From: Streptomyces sp. LHD-70
GTDB taxonomy: Bacteria; Actinomycetota; Actinomycetes; Streptomycetales; Streptomycetaceae
DNA length: 64,000 nucleotides
Direction: 5' to 3'
Assembly: GCF_031157275.1 (NCBI RefSeq)
Contig: NZ_JAVIFW010000005.1
Location: forward strand, 430,473-494,472
Part shown: piece by piece, positions 1 to 8,442 of the stretch
Position numbering within the stretch: the first letter of the stretch is position 1
How the letters are laid out: each line of letters starts with the position of its first letter
Notes under the pieces: model-generated
Database searches by the model: none
Seen by the model: only the letters and a program-made list of their open reading frames with translations
What the model was told of the DNA's origin: nothing
Program-made: the position numbers and the translations under genes

Positions 1-280
1 GGACGTTGCCGAACGAGTAGTTGATGTGCGTGAGCTTGGCCGCCGAGCCGGACGTGTCGATGTTCTTGACGTGGTAATTGCGGTCGTACACGCCCCATTC
101 GGTGAAGTAGCCGACGACCTTCGAGCCGGCCGCGGCCTTCCTGCCGGCGGCGTCCTCGGCGGGGGTCGGGGCGGCGCCCGCGGCGCCCGCTCCGACGAGC
201 AGGCCGCCGCCGAGTACGGCACAACAGGCCGAGGCGAGCAGCACCCGGGCACGGGTGCGGAGGCGGTGCGGTCTGAGCAT
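1..280 (-). CDS. secreted GH18 chitinase, N-terminal part (truncated by window edge)
   Basis: Family 18 chitinases hydrolyse beta-1,4 bonds of chitin outside the cell. Reading the reverse strand from the ATG gives an Arg-rich start, a hydrophobic Ala/Leu/Gly core and an Ala-x-Ala cleavage region, which is a signal peptide of about 35-45 residues. After it comes KVVGYFTEWGVYDRNYHVK and then the T-H-I-N-Y-S-F-G-N beta-strand, the usual first strands of a GH18 barrel. A GAGGAG ribosome site lies about 6 nt before the start. The catalytic DxxDxDxE motif would lie beyond position 1 and cannot be seen. Two DasR-like sites lie upstream, which fits a chitin-responsive gene. The family call is firm; the exact subtype is not. 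Confidence 0.9.
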   Translation of the reverse strand, partial: MLRPHRLRTRARVLLASACCAVLGGGLLVGAGAAGAAPTPAEDAAGRKAAAGSKVVGYFTEWGVYDRNYHVKNIDTSGSAAKLTHINYSFGNV

Positions 281-401
281 GGTGTCTCCTCGTGGGGGAG
301 GGAGGAACTGCTGTTGACCTTGCCCTCGGCGCGGGCCCCCGGGGACGGGACGCGGCGGCCGAGATTGACATGAACGCGGTGAGGCGCTCGCCGGAACAGT
401 A

Positions 402-417
402 GAAGGACTAGACCAGT
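402..417 (-). promoter_or_regulatory. DasR-like operator (dre), proximal to chitinase
   Basis: Reverse strand reads ACTGGTCTAGTCCTTC. The first ten bases match the DasR response element ACTGGTCTAGACCAGT exactly, and the second half is degenerate. It lies about 120 bp upstream of the chitinase start. The dre consensus and DasR control of chitinases are established in S. coelicolor; binding here is inferred. Confidence 0.6.
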
Positions 418-423
418 GGGGTC

Positions 424-439
424 AATGGTTCGGACCAAT
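424..439 (-). promoter_or_regulatory. second DasR-like near-palindrome upstream of chitinase
   Basis: Reverse strand reads ATTGGTCCGAACCATT, a near-palindrome with TGGTC and ACCA half-sites in dre-like arrangement. It lies six bases beyond the first site, so the pair also forms a direct repeat of TGGTCY. Tandem TGGTC repeats near promoters are a known feature of Streptomyces chitinase genes. The rest of the 281-711 gap holds no other recognisable element. Confidence 0.5.
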
Positions 440-711
440 CTGCGCACGGGGGTGAAGGGTGGTTTCCGGCCCTCGGCGGGGTCCGGTCCTGGCCTGCTTG
501 TGGGGGTCGGCCACATATTCACGAGAGAAGTGAAGTGAACGGTCGTGAACCTGGTGACGTGCGGCCCTTCGTCGTGCATACTCGCTCCAACGGCCCTTGG
601 TGAGCCTCGTTTCGAGACCCGAATCGCCGCCCGTGGCCGGGTAGTCAGAACTCCGGCGGCTCCCCACCCGATGCGACCGCCCCAGCGCCCGACAGGGAGG
701 AGAGCGACGAC

Positions 712-1887
712 ATGTCGGACCGTGCGCCGCACCAGCAGGTGGAGCGTCAGTTGCCCACGGAGGAGGCCCGCGACCTCCTCGCGCTCGTCCGCGAGATCGC
801 CCAGCGTGAGATCGCCCCGGCCGCCGCCGAGGACGAGGACGCCGGGCGGTTCCCGCGCGAGGTCTTCACCCTGCTCTCCGAATCCGGCCTCCTCGGCCTG
901 CCGTACGACTCGGAGTTCGGTGGCGGCGACCAGCCGTACGAGGTCTATCTCCAGGTCCTCGAAGAGCTCGCCGCCGCCCGGCTCACCGTCGGCCTCGGGG
1001 TCAGCGTGCACACGCTCGCCGCCCACGCCCTCGCGGGGTACGGCACGAAGGAGCAGCAGGCCGAGCACCTCCCCGCGATGCTCGGCGGCGGACTCCTCGG
1101 GGCGTACTGCCTCTCCGAACCGGCCTCCGGCTCCGACGCCGCCTCGCTGCGCACCAAAGCCGTGCGGGACGGGGGCGGCTGGGTGATCGACGGCGGCAAG
1201 GCCTGGATCACCCACGGCGGCATCGCCGACTTCTACACGGTCATGGCCCGCTCCGGCGGCGAGGGCGCCAAGGGGATCACCGCCTATCTGGTCCCGGGCG
1301 ACGCCGAGGGGCTGACCGCCGCCGCGCCCGAGCGGAAGATGGGCCTCAAGGGCTCACCCACCGCCCAGCTCCACTTCGACGGCGTGCGGATCCCCGACAC
1401 CCGCCGGATCGGGGAGGAGGGCCAGGGCTTCGCGATCGCCCTCTCCGCCCTCGACTCCGGCCGCCTCGGCATCGCGGCCTGCGCGATCGGCGTGGCCCAG
1501 GCCGCCCTGGACGAGGCCGCGGCGTACGCCCGGGACCGCCGCCAGTTCGGCCGCCCCATCGCCGACTTCCAGGGCCTGCGCTTCATGCTGGCCGACATGG
1601 GGACGCAGATCGAGGCCGGCCGCGCCCTCTATCTCTCGGCCGCCCGGCTGCGGGACGCCGGCCTGCCGTTCTCCCGGCAGGCCGCCATGGCCAAGCTGTT
1701 CTGCACGGACGCCGCGATGCGCGTCACCACAGACGCGGTCCAGGTCCTCGGGGGGTACGGCTACACGCTGGACTTCCCCGTCGAGCGCCTCATGCGCGAG
1801 GCCAAGGTCCTGCAGATCGTCGAGGGCACCAACCAGATCCAACGCGTCGTGATCGCCCGGCACTTGATAGGCCCGGAGTCGCAGTAG
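712..1887 (+). CDS. acyl-CoA dehydrogenase
   Basis: FAD-dependent acyl-CoA dehydrogenase, catalysing alpha,beta-desaturation of an acyl-CoA thioester in fatty-acid or branched-chain catabolism; cytosolic. At 391 aa it has the family's normal length. Visible marks are the FAD/substrate motif YCLSEPASGSDAAS around residue 130, the ARDRRQFGRPIADFQ helix, and the C-terminal QVLGGYGYTLDFPVER and IVEGTNQIQRVVIARHL. The Glu of EGTNQIQ, about residue 371, is the usual catalytic base. The start is supported by AGGGAGGAG about 9 nt upstream. It stands alone, transcribed away from the chitinase. Substrate chain length cannot be read from the sequence. Confidence 0.93.
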   Translation: MSDRAPHQQVERQLPTEEARDLLALVREIAQREIAPAAAEDEDAGRFPREVFTLLSESGLLGLPYDSEFGGGDQPYEVYLQVLEELAAARLTVGLGVSVHTLAAHALAGYGTKEQQAEHLPAMLGGGLLGAYCLSEPASGSDAASLRTKAVRDGGGWVIDGGKAWITHGGIADFYTVMARSGGEGAKGITAYLVPGDAEGLTAAAPERKMGLKGSPTAQLHFDGVRIPDTRRIGEEGQGFAIALSALDSGRLGIAACAIGVAQAALDEAAAYARDRRQFGRPIADFQGLRFMLADMGTQIEAGRALYLSAARLRDAGLPFSRQAAMAKLFCTDAAMRVTTDAVQVLGGYGYTLDFPVERLMREAKVLQIVEGTNQIQRVVIARHLIGPESQ

Positions 1888-2028
1888 CCCCTGGCCCAGA
1901 CGTCACCACTGCCCGTCACCACTGCTCGACGCCACCACCGCCGACCGACGTCACCACCGCCCGACGCCGACGCCGTAGAGAGCCACCACCTCTCGACGGC
2001 GCCGCCCGCCCGACCCGACCGATACAGC

Positions 2029-2376
2029 TCAGTCCTCCAGTCGCGCCGGTAGCGCCGCCCTGGCCTCCCCGCCGCGGTACGCCTCCTGGCCGCTCGGGGA
2101 CTGCTGCATCGGATGCGCGCTGAACGGAGTCGTCGAGCCGAACTGCCCCGTGCGCACCGTCGGCGCCGCAAGCCGCGCCCACTCCGGATCCCGGCGCCCC
2201 GGCAGCGTCTTGCCCTCGCCCGCCCAGGCCCACATCATCGCCCGGTAGATCGGCGGGTCCGACGGCCGCAGGCCCGGCTGGTCAGCAGCCTGCGGCGCCT
2301 GCTGAACCGATTCTCCAGGAGCGGGGACGTAGAGGGTGCGTCGGCGCCGGCCGATCGTCTCATGCAAGGCGGTCAT
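2029..2376 (-). CDS. hypothetical protein
   Basis: Not recognised with certainty. The 115-residue product has composition typical of a Streptomyces protein, with a central AMMWAWAGEGKTLPGRRDPEW segment followed by VRTGQFG; I have a vague memory of similar short hypothetical proteins in this genus. There is no signal peptide, membrane segment or cofactor motif. The ribosome site before the chosen ATG is poor, so the start may lie further in, for example at the two Met codons before WAWAG. It converges with the acyl-CoA dehydrogenase. Between them (1888-2028) is low-complexity GTCACCAC-rich DNA with no gene. Confidence 0.5.
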   Translation of the reverse strand: MTALHETIGRRRRTLYVPAPGESVQQAPQAADQPGLRPSDPPIYRAMMWAWAGEGKTLPGRRDPEWARLAAPTVRTGQFGSTTPFSAHPMQQSPSGQEAYRGGEARAALPARLED

Positions 2377-2589
2377 GACCGGCCAACGTCACATATGCCC
2401 CAAGGGTCACCGCCCCGGGGATTCGGGCGTCAGTTCAGGCCGTGACCCTGGCCCGACCGGCCAACCCCGCACCCGGTCCGCGGCACGACTCTGGCCCCAC
2501 GCCGCACATCTGACGTACCGTCATCTGCGCCGCCGGGGGCCGCACCCCTCCGTGCGACGCCCATCGCTGTGCGTCCAGGGAGGCGAGCC

Positions 2590-3711
2590 ATGGCCGACGA
2601 CCGTCCCGTCCCGCTCGACGAGTACCCCGTCCACCAGGTCCCGCTGTCGATGAAGCACGTCGCCACCGGCGACCGCAACGCCTACGACCGCTGTATCTTC
2701 CACGTCTTCGACCACGAAGGCCGGGCTCTGCTCATCCTCGGCCTCGGCGTGTACCCCAACACCGGGGTGATCGACGCCTACGCCACCCTGCGCATCGGTG
2801 ACACCCTGCATGCCGTACGCGCCTCGGACGCGCTCGGCGACGACCGCATGAACCAGCTCGCCGTCGGCCCCCTCAGCCTCACCGTCGACCGCCCGCTCCA
2901 GCGCATCCGCCTGCGCTGCACGGCCGACGGGCCGGACTCCCTCGCGTACGACATCGAGTGGAACGCTGAGTTCCCGGCCGTCTGGGAACCCCACCACACC
3001 CAGCGGCGCGGCGACCGGCTCACCCTGGAGGGCCGTCGCTTCGTGCAGGCCGGACGGCCGAGCGGCACCATCCGGGTCGGCGGTGAGGAGATCACGGTCA
3101 CGCCGGGGGAGTGGACGGCGACCCGGGACCGCAGCTGGGGCGTCCGTCCGATCCCCGGCGAGGACGGCGGACGCGGCGCCGAGGAGCACCGGACGGAGGG
3201 CTTCCACTGGCTCTGGGCGCCGGCGGTCTTCGACGACCGGTTCATGATGGTGATCGTCCAGGAGGACGCCGACGGCCACCGCTCCCTCAACGAGGCACTG
3301 CTCGTACGCAACGGGCAGCGGGACGTCCAACTCGGCTGGCCGCACGCCGACATCACGTACCGCCCCGGCACCCGCCACCCCGAACACGCCGTGATCCACC
3401 TGACCGACCCGGCCCGCAAACCCCTCGAACTCGGCGTGCGGGTCCTGGCCTCGTCGCCGCTCGCGATCGGCGCCGGATACCCGCCCGCCGACGACTGGCA
3501 GCACGGCACCTGGCGCGGCCGCGCCTGGACCGACCGCCGCAGCTACGACCTGTCCGACCCGTCCGCCCACCCGCTCGCCGCGTACGGAGTGACCGACCAC
3601 GCCGCGCGCTTCACCCTCGACGGGCGGATCGGCCACGGGATCTTCGAGCACGGCAGCTTCGGCCGCCACGACCCCAGCGGCTTCACCGGCTTCGACTCGG
3701 TGGCCTCGTGA
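2590..3711 (+). CDS. conserved hypothetical protein paired with an APH-fold kinase
   Basis: Function not known. The 373-aa product is beta-rich and soluble. It has no signal peptide and reads as two domains: about 1-190, including CIFHVFDHEGRALLILGLG and WEPHHTQRRGDRLTLEGRRF, and about 195-373, including EGFHWLWAPAVFDDRFMMVIVQE and a Trp/Tyr-rich C-terminus ending HGSFGRHDPSGFTGFDS. The ATG directly after GGGAGGCGAGCC is preferred to an in-frame ATG seven codons upstream. It precedes the phosphotransferase gene by 73 bp on the same strand, so the two are probably co-expressed. I recall such partners near lipid or steroid genes in actinobacteria, but this is weak. Confidence 0.8.
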   Translation: MADDRPVPLDEYPVHQVPLSMKHVATGDRNAYDRCIFHVFDHEGRALLILGLGVYPNTGVIDAYATLRIGDTLHAVRASDALGDDRMNQLAVGPLSLTVDRPLQRIRLRCTADGPDSLAYDIEWNAEFPAVWEPHHTQRRGDRLTLEGRRFVQAGRPSGTIRVGGEEITVTPGEWTATRDRSWGVRPIPGEDGGRGAEEHRTEGFHWLWAPAVFDDRFMMVIVQEDADGHRSLNEALLVRNGQRDVQLGWPHADITYRPGTRHPEHAVIHLTDPARKPLELGVRVLASSPLAIGAGYPPADDWQHGTWRGRAWTDRRSYDLSDPSAHPLAAYGVTDHAARFTLDGRIGHGIFEHGSFGRHDPSGFTGFDSVAS

Positions 3712-3784
3712 ATTTGATGTCTCAGTGTGTCATCACTTTTCTCGCCTGCCCGCCAACAGGCCCACAAGCTGAGGGAGTTCGACG

Positions 3785-4879
3785 ATGGCCATGGCGCCCC
3801 GGCCCCGCACCACCACCCGCGACCCGGAGGAGCTCACCCGCCGCCTCACCGCCTGGCTGGACACCCGTCTGCCCGGCGCGAGGGCCACCGGAGTCTCCGT
3901 ACCGGAGTCCAACGGCATGTCGAGCGAGACCCTCCTCTTCGACCTCGACCACCCCGAACCACCCCTGCGCGGCTGCGCGTTGCGCCTCGCCGCCGACCCG
4001 GACGCGTACACGATCTTCCCGGTGTACGACATGAAGCGGCAGTACGACACCATGCGCCTGGTCGCCGAGCACACCGGGATCCCCGTGCCGCGCGTGCTGT
4101 GGCTGGAGGAGGACCCCGGGCCGCTCGGCGCGCCCTTCTTCGTGATGGAGCGGAAAGAGGGGCGCGTCCCGCCCGACGTCATGCCTTACACGTACGAGGG
4201 CAACTGGCTGCATTCCGCGAGCGACGCCGAGCGGGCCGACCTGGAGGACGCCACCCTGCGGATCATCGCGCGGCTGCACGACCGCTTCCCCGTCGAGCAC
4301 GCCCGCCACCTGGAACTGCCGGGCGACGGCAGCCCGCTGCAGCGGCACGTCGAGGCCCAACGGGCCTACTACGCCTGGGTGGTGGACGGCCGGCTGCGCT
4401 CACCACTGATCGAGCGCGCCTTCGACCGGCTCGTCGAGCTGTGGCCCGACGACCCGGGCGCACCCGTCCTCAACTGGGGCGACGCCCGCATCGGCAACAT
4501 CATCTACGACGGGTTCACCCCGGCGGCCGTGCTCGACTGGGAGATGGCCGCGCTCGCCCCGCGCGAGGTCGACCTCGGCTGGACGGTCTACCTGCACCGC
4601 TTCTTCCAGGACCTGACCGTGTCCTTCGGCCAGCCGGGACTGCCGGACTTGCTGCGTCGCGAGCGCATCGAGTCCCGCTACGCCGAGCTCACCGGCCACA
4701 CCCCGCGCGCCATGGACTTCTACACGCTGTACGCGGCCCTGCGGCACGCCGTCGTCATGCTGCGCGTGGCGTACCGGCAGGTCCACTTCGGAGAGGCGGC
4801 CGTGCCCGACGACCCGGACCGGCTGATCCTGCACCACGACAGCCTCGCGGCCATGGTGCAGGGCAGCTACTGGAGTTGA
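3785..4879 (+). CDS. phosphotransferase family protein (APH fold)
   Basis: Small-molecule kinase of the aminoglycoside phosphotransferase/choline kinase fold, 364 aa. The catalytic region reads VLNWGDARIGNIIYDGF with the metal-binding AAVLDWEMAALAPREVDLGW after it. The usual His of HGDxxxxN is replaced (NWGD), a variant seen in the ACAD10-like subgroup linked to acyl metabolism rather than drug resistance. FFVMERKEGRVPP is the hinge region. CTGAGGGAG lies upstream of the ATG. It shares a strand with the preceding hypothetical gene. Resistance to antibiotics is not implied; a lipid- or acyl-linked hydroxyl substrate is my guess. Confidence 0.85.
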   Translation: MAMAPRPRTTTRDPEELTRRLTAWLDTRLPGARATGVSVPESNGMSSETLLFDLDHPEPPLRGCALRLAADPDAYTIFPVYDMKRQYDTMRLVAEHTGIPVPRVLWLEEDPGPLGAPFFVMERKEGRVPPDVMPYTYEGNWLHSASDAERADLEDATLRIIARLHDRFPVEHARHLELPGDGSPLQRHVEAQRAYYAWVVDGRLRSPLIERAFDRLVELWPDDPGAPVLNWGDARIGNIIYDGFTPAAVLDWEMAALAPREVDLGWTVYLHRFFQDLTVSFGQPGLPDLLRRERIESRYAELTGHTPRAMDFYTLYAALRHAVVMLRVAYRQVHFGEAAVPDDPDRLILHHDSLAAMVQGSYWS

Positions 4880-4907
4880 GCGGGCGTCGGACGGGCGACC
4901 GCGTCGC

Positions 4908-5345
4908 TCAGGCGGCGCGGTGCAGCTGCGGCACCTTGAGGGGCCGCGAGCCGGGGCCGCCGACGTGGGAGAAGGGCTGCGTGCGCCAGTCGAGTCCCTG
5001 AGGGAGCGTCAACAGCAGCGCTGTGTCCTGCTCCTGGGCCTCCTCGCTCTCGTCGGCGGGGCGGGCACCGGCGGCAGAGCGGCCGGTTCCGGAGCAGACC
5101 TGCAGCCCGAACGGGTTCCAGGGAGTGGGGCACTTGGCGTGCTCGGGCAGGACGTCCTCGTCCGCCAGGAGCGCGATGGGCTGAGCGCAGTCCGGGCAGA
5201 TCACCCGGTACATCTCGAACGTGTCGTACGCGTCGAACGAGTCGTCGGCTCCGGCGGCGCCGGGTTCGACGCCCTCCGATACGGGCTCGACGACCGGCTG
5301 CTGCCGGTTCCGGGCGGTGCGGCCAGGGCGCTTCACACTCTGCAT
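4908..5345 (-). CDS. conserved hypothetical protein with CxxC motif
   Basis: Not assigned a function. The 145-aa product starts at the ATG coding MQSVKRPGR, preceded by GGGGGAGAGT; upstream in-frame codons look non-coding. A basic N-terminus is followed by an acidic stretch (DDSFDAYDTFEMY) and then ICPDCAQPIALLADEDVLPEH with later Cys residues. The CPDC pair plus two more cysteines could form a zinc ribbon. The C-terminus ends in a conserved-looking LPQGLDWRTQPFSHVGG. It converges with the APH gene and diverges from the Lrp regulator. It probably belongs to a Streptomyces-restricted family. Confidence 0.75.
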   Translation of the reverse strand: MQSVKRPGRTARNRQQPVVEPVSEGVEPGAAGADDSFDAYDTFEMYRVICPDCAQPIALLADEDVLPEHAKCPTPWNPFGLQVCSGTGRSAAGARPADESEEAQEQDTALLLTLPQGLDWRTQPFSHVGGPGSRPLKVPQLHRAA

Positions 5346-5712
5346 GGGACTCTCCCCCTCGGGTGGGCCGGCCGGGCGCTGTGGCCTCGGCCACAGCAAG
5401 CATTGCCCGTCTCGCCGTGCGGGTAATCGCGTCCACTGTGCGGACCCGGCCCATAAACCTGTGGTCTTCGTCACATGCCCGCCGCAGGTGCGGATGTCCG
5501 GGGTGTGGATACCGGTGTCCGCTGAGTGGTCCGCGCGACGGATCGGCGCTCGACGAAGCCCTTGATCTCTGTCTCCCGGTCAGACGCCGCTGGGCGAGGG
5601 GCAGTTGCGCACCACGGGCACCCTTCCGGTCCCGCGCGCGCTCCGCGCCCTTCGGGCCCTTCCCCGCGCCGACCATCCGCCCAGCGGACGCCGGGTGTCC
5701 CAGGGGATCACC

Positions 5713-5730
5713 GCCCTGTAGGTTCAGGGC
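5713..5730 (+). promoter_or_regulatory. palindrome overlapping the -10 of the Lrp gene
   Basis: GCCCTG-TAGGTT-CAGGGC is a perfect 6-bp inverted repeat enclosing a -10-like hexamer TAGGTT. It ends at the base before the ATG, so transcription would start at or next to the start codon (leaderless mRNA). Lrp/AsnC regulators commonly autoregulate; binding here is inferred. Confidence 0.5.
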
Positions 5731-6171
5731 ATGGAGGAGCTCGACCGTCAGATCGTGCAGCTGCTCGTCAAGGACGGGCGGATGAGCTACACCGACCTCG
5801 GCAAGGCCACGGGCCTGTCCACGTCGGCGGTGCACCAACGCGTGCGCCGGCTCGAACAGCGCGGAGTCATCCGCGGGTACGCGGCCGTCGTCGACCCGGA
5901 GGAGGTCGGCCTGCCCTTGACGGCGTTCATCTCGGTCAAGCCGTTCGACCCCAGCGCCCCCGACGACATCGCCGAACGCCTCGCCGGCGTCCCGGAGATC
6001 GAGGCCTGCCACAGCGTCGCGGGCGACGAGAACTACATCCTGAAGGTCCGCGTCGCCACCCCGCTCGAGCTGGAGGACCTGCTCAGCCGCGTCCGCTCCC
6101 TCGCCGGGGTGTCCACCCGTACGACCGTGGTCCTCTCCACGCCGTACGAGGCGCGGCCGCCCAGGATCTGA
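5731..6171 (+). CDS. Lrp/AsnC family transcriptional regulator
   Basis: One-component regulator of amino-acid-related genes. The 146-aa length fits the family. Residues 1-60 form the winged helix-turn-helix (LDRQIVQLLVKDGRMSYTDL, then STSAVHQRVRRLEQRGVIRGY). Residues 65-140 form the RAM/AsnC effector domain (ISVKPFDPSAPDDIAERLAG, then the GDENYILKVRV strand). No Shine-Dalgarno is visible and a -10-like hexamer lies 6 nt before the ATG, so the message is probably leaderless. The amidohydrolase gene 109 bp downstream on the same strand is the obvious candidate target. Confidence 0.93.
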   Translation: MEELDRQIVQLLVKDGRMSYTDLGKATGLSTSAVHQRVRRLEQRGVIRGYAAVVDPEEVGLPLTAFISVKPFDPSAPDDIAERLAGVPEIEACHSVAGDENYILKVRVATPLELEDLLSRVRSLAGVSTRTTVVLSTPYEARPPRI

Positions 6172-6255
6172 ACGGCGGCCGCCCACCGACCGGACCATCC
6201 GGCCGTACGCGGCGGCCCGGCACGAGCCCGGCACGCACCCCCGGCGCTCACCACC

Positions 6256-6271
6256 CTCGCGTAGGCGCGAG
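6256..6271 (+). promoter_or_regulatory. inverted repeat at the amidohydrolase promoter
   Basis: CTCGCG-TAGG-CGCGAG is a perfect 6-bp inverted repeat around a TAGGCG hexamer, 9 nt before the amidohydrolase ATG. The layout mirrors the palindrome at the Lrp gene, though the arm sequence differs. It could be an operator or simply a small hairpin. Confidence 0.35.
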
Positions 6272-6280
6272 ACTGGACCC

Positions 6281-7936
6281 ATGAGTGAGCGCACCACCCC
6301 CTCCACGGCCGCCGACGACGACGGCCACCGCACCGTCCTGCTGCGCGGCGGTGACATCCACAGCCCCGCCGACCCCTTCGCCACCGCGATGGTCGTCGAA
6401 CGCGGCCACATCGCCTGGGTCGGCTCCGAAGGCGCCGCCGACGCCTTCGCGAGCGGTGTCCAGGAAGTCGTCGACCTCGAAGGCGCCCTGGTCACCCCGG
6501 CGTTCACCGACGCCCACGTGCACACCACCGCGACCGGCCTCGCGCTGACCGGACTCGACCTCTCCGGAGCCAGCGGACTCGACGAGGCCCTCACCCTCGT
6601 CCGCACCCACGCCGCCGCCCACCCCGACGACCCGGTCCTGCTCGGCCACGGCTGGGACGCGGCGCGCTGGTCCGAGCGCCGCCCGCCGTCCCGCGCCGAG
6701 CTCGACGAAGCCACCGGCGGACGCCCGCTGTACCTCTCCCGGATCGACGTCCACTCCGCCGTCGTCACCACCGCACTCCTCGACCTCGTCCCCGGCGTCA
6801 CCGAACGCCCCGGGTACGAGCCCGACGCCCCGCTCACCCAGGACGCCCACCACGCCGTACGCGCCGCCGCCCAGGCCGCGATCGGCGAGGAGCAGCGCAC
6901 CGCCGCCCAGCGCGCCGCCCGGCGGCACGCCGCGTCCCTCGGCATCGGCAGCCTGCACGAGTGCGCGGGCCCCACCATCTCCTCCGAGAGCGACCTCATC
7001 GGGCTCCTCGGCCTCGCCGCCGCCGAACCCGGCCCGCGGGTCTTCGGCTACTGGGCCGAGCAGGTCGCCTCGCCCGCCGACGCCGACCGGATCCGCGCAC
7101 TCGGCGCGATCGGCGCGGCCGGCGACCTCTTCGTCGACGGCGCCCTCGGCTCGCACACCGCCTGCCTGCACGAGCCGTACGCCGACGCCCCGCACACCGG
7201 CGCCGCCTACCTCGACGCGGCCGCGGTCGCCGCCCACGTCACCGCGTGCACCGAGGCGGGAATCCAGGCAGGCTTCCACGCCATCGGCGACGCCGCCCTC
7301 ACCGCCGTCGTCGACGGCATGCGCGCCGCCGCCGAGAAGGTCGGCGTGGAACGAGTGCGCGCCGCCCGGCACCGCGTCGAGCACGCCGAGATGCTCACCC
7401 CCGAAACCGTCGCCGCCTTCGCCGAGTTCGGCCTCACCGCCTCCGTACAGCCCGGCTTCGACGCGCTCTGGGGCGGCGAGGACGGCATGTACGCGGACCG
7501 CCTCGGCGCCGACCGGGCCCGCACCCTCAACCCGTATGCGGCGCTGCTGCGTTCGGGCGTGCCGCTCGCCTTCGGCTCCGACGCGCCCGTCACCCCGCTC
7601 GACCCGTGGGGCACGGTGCGCGCCGCCGCCTTCCACCGGACCCTCGAGCACCGGGTCTCCGTACGCGCCGCCTTCACCGCCCACACGCGCGGCGGTTGGC
7701 GTGCCATGGGCCGGGACGACGCGGGCGTGCTCGTGCCCGGCGCGCCCGCGGACTACGCGGTGTGGCGCGCCGACGACCTGGTGGTCCAGGCCCCCGACGA
7801 CCGCGTCGCCCGCTGGTCCACCGACCCCCGCTCCGGCACGCCGGGACTGCCCGATCTGAGCCCCGGAGCCGAACTCCCGCTCTGCCTGCGGACGGTGGTC
7901 GGCGGGCGGACCGTGTTCGTACGGCCGGGCGGGTGA
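6281..7936 (+). CDS. amidohydrolase family protein (YtcJ-like)
   Basis: Metal-dependent amidohydrolase of the YtcJ-like branch (551 aa). Seen in order: an N-terminal beta-sandwich strand; the metal-binding FTDAHVHTTATG around residue 85 (HxH); DLFVDGALGSHTACLHEPYAD around 280; the GFHAIGDAALTAVVDG strand with its His; RHRVEHAEM; and the LAFGSDAPVTPLDPWGTVRAA aspartate loop near 430. The C-terminus returns to the sandwich (PADYAVWRADDLVVQAP). YtcJ-type enzymes act on N-acyl or N-formyl substrates, but specificity varies widely. The upstream Lrp gene suggests a nitrogen-compound substrate. The ATG has only a weak ribosome site. Confidence 0.9.
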   Translation: MSERTTPSTAADDDGHRTVLLRGGDIHSPADPFATAMVVERGHIAWVGSEGAADAFASGVQEVVDLEGALVTPAFTDAHVHTTATGLALTGLDLSGASGLDEALTLVRTHAAAHPDDPVLLGHGWDAARWSERRPPSRAELDEATGGRPLYLSRIDVHSAVVTTALLDLVPGVTERPGYEPDAPLTQDAHHAVRAAAQAAIGEEQRTAAQRAARRHAASLGIGSLHECAGPTISSESDLIGLLGLAAAEPGPRVFGYWAEQVASPADADRIRALGAIGAAGDLFVDGALGSHTACLHEPYADAPHTGAAYLDAAAVAAHVTACTEAGIQAGFHAIGDAALTAVVDGMRAAAEKVGVERVRAARHRVEHAEMLTPETVAAFAEFGLTASVQPGFDALWGGEDGMYADRLGADRARTLNPYAALLRSGVPLAFGSDAPVTPLDPWGTVRAAAFHRTLEHRVSVRAAFTAHTRGGWRAMGRDDAGVLVPGAPADYAVWRADDLVVQAPDDRVARWSTDPRSGTPGLPDLSPGAELPLCLRTVVGGRTVFVRPGG

Positions 7937-8045
7937 TGTCCAGGAGCGGCACAGCGCCGCACAGGGCCCTCGGGGCGGTCGCGCGACCTGCGTATCCTCC
8001 GCACTGAACAGGGGACTTGGCCGAACGGTGCAGGTCAGACGGCTA

Positions 8046-8076
8046 TTGACAGACGACGGACCGAGGCGGGTAGGTT
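8046..8076 (+). promoter_or_regulatory. candidate promoter for ppm1 with long leader
   Basis: TTGACA and TAGGTT hexamers are separated by 19 bp in the otherwise gene-free stretch 7937-8442. The elements match vegetative-sigma consensus well but the spacing is long. If used, the ppm1 transcript would carry a leader of about 360 nt. Confidence 0.4.
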
Positions 8077-8145
8077 CGGCCGGGTCCACCAAAGGACGTT
8101 CGACCGGGAAACCTCCGCGCAGTCGTCGACGCCGCTGGGCCATGG

Positions 8146-8172
8146 GGTGGTGTGCCGCACCGGAACACCACC
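8146..8172 (+). other. strong hairpin in the ppm1 leader
   Basis: GGTGGTGT pairs perfectly with ACACCACC, and inside it CCG pairs with CGG around a CAC loop. It sits about 70 nt after the candidate promoter and 270 nt before ppm1. It is not followed by a T run, so it is more likely a leader structure than a terminator. No known riboswitch was recognised. Confidence 0.4.
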
Positions 8173-8442
8173 ACTGGGAGCCAGGTCCAGCGCCCGCGCC
8201 TCGGGGACGCAGGCAGGTCCCGTCCGGTCGGCAGGTGTGACCCGGGTGGGGCCCGGTCGCTCAGTAGACAACGGCTTTCGGTCGATCCGCAGCCAGCGGG
8301 TCCCAGGTCGGCCCGAAGGGCGCCGGGCCCCGATCCGCAGCCGCCGCGGCGGCTCTCCGCCGACACCCGCCCCCTGTGCCTACGGCCGAGTACGGCCCGC
8401 CCACTATGGTGGAGCATCTGCGTACGGACTTAAGGGGCAGCA

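Noticed and set aside
3785..4879. APH-fold gene considered as an aminoglycoside resistance gene
   Set aside because: The catalytic motif belongs to the ACAD10-like subgroup and the context is metabolic.
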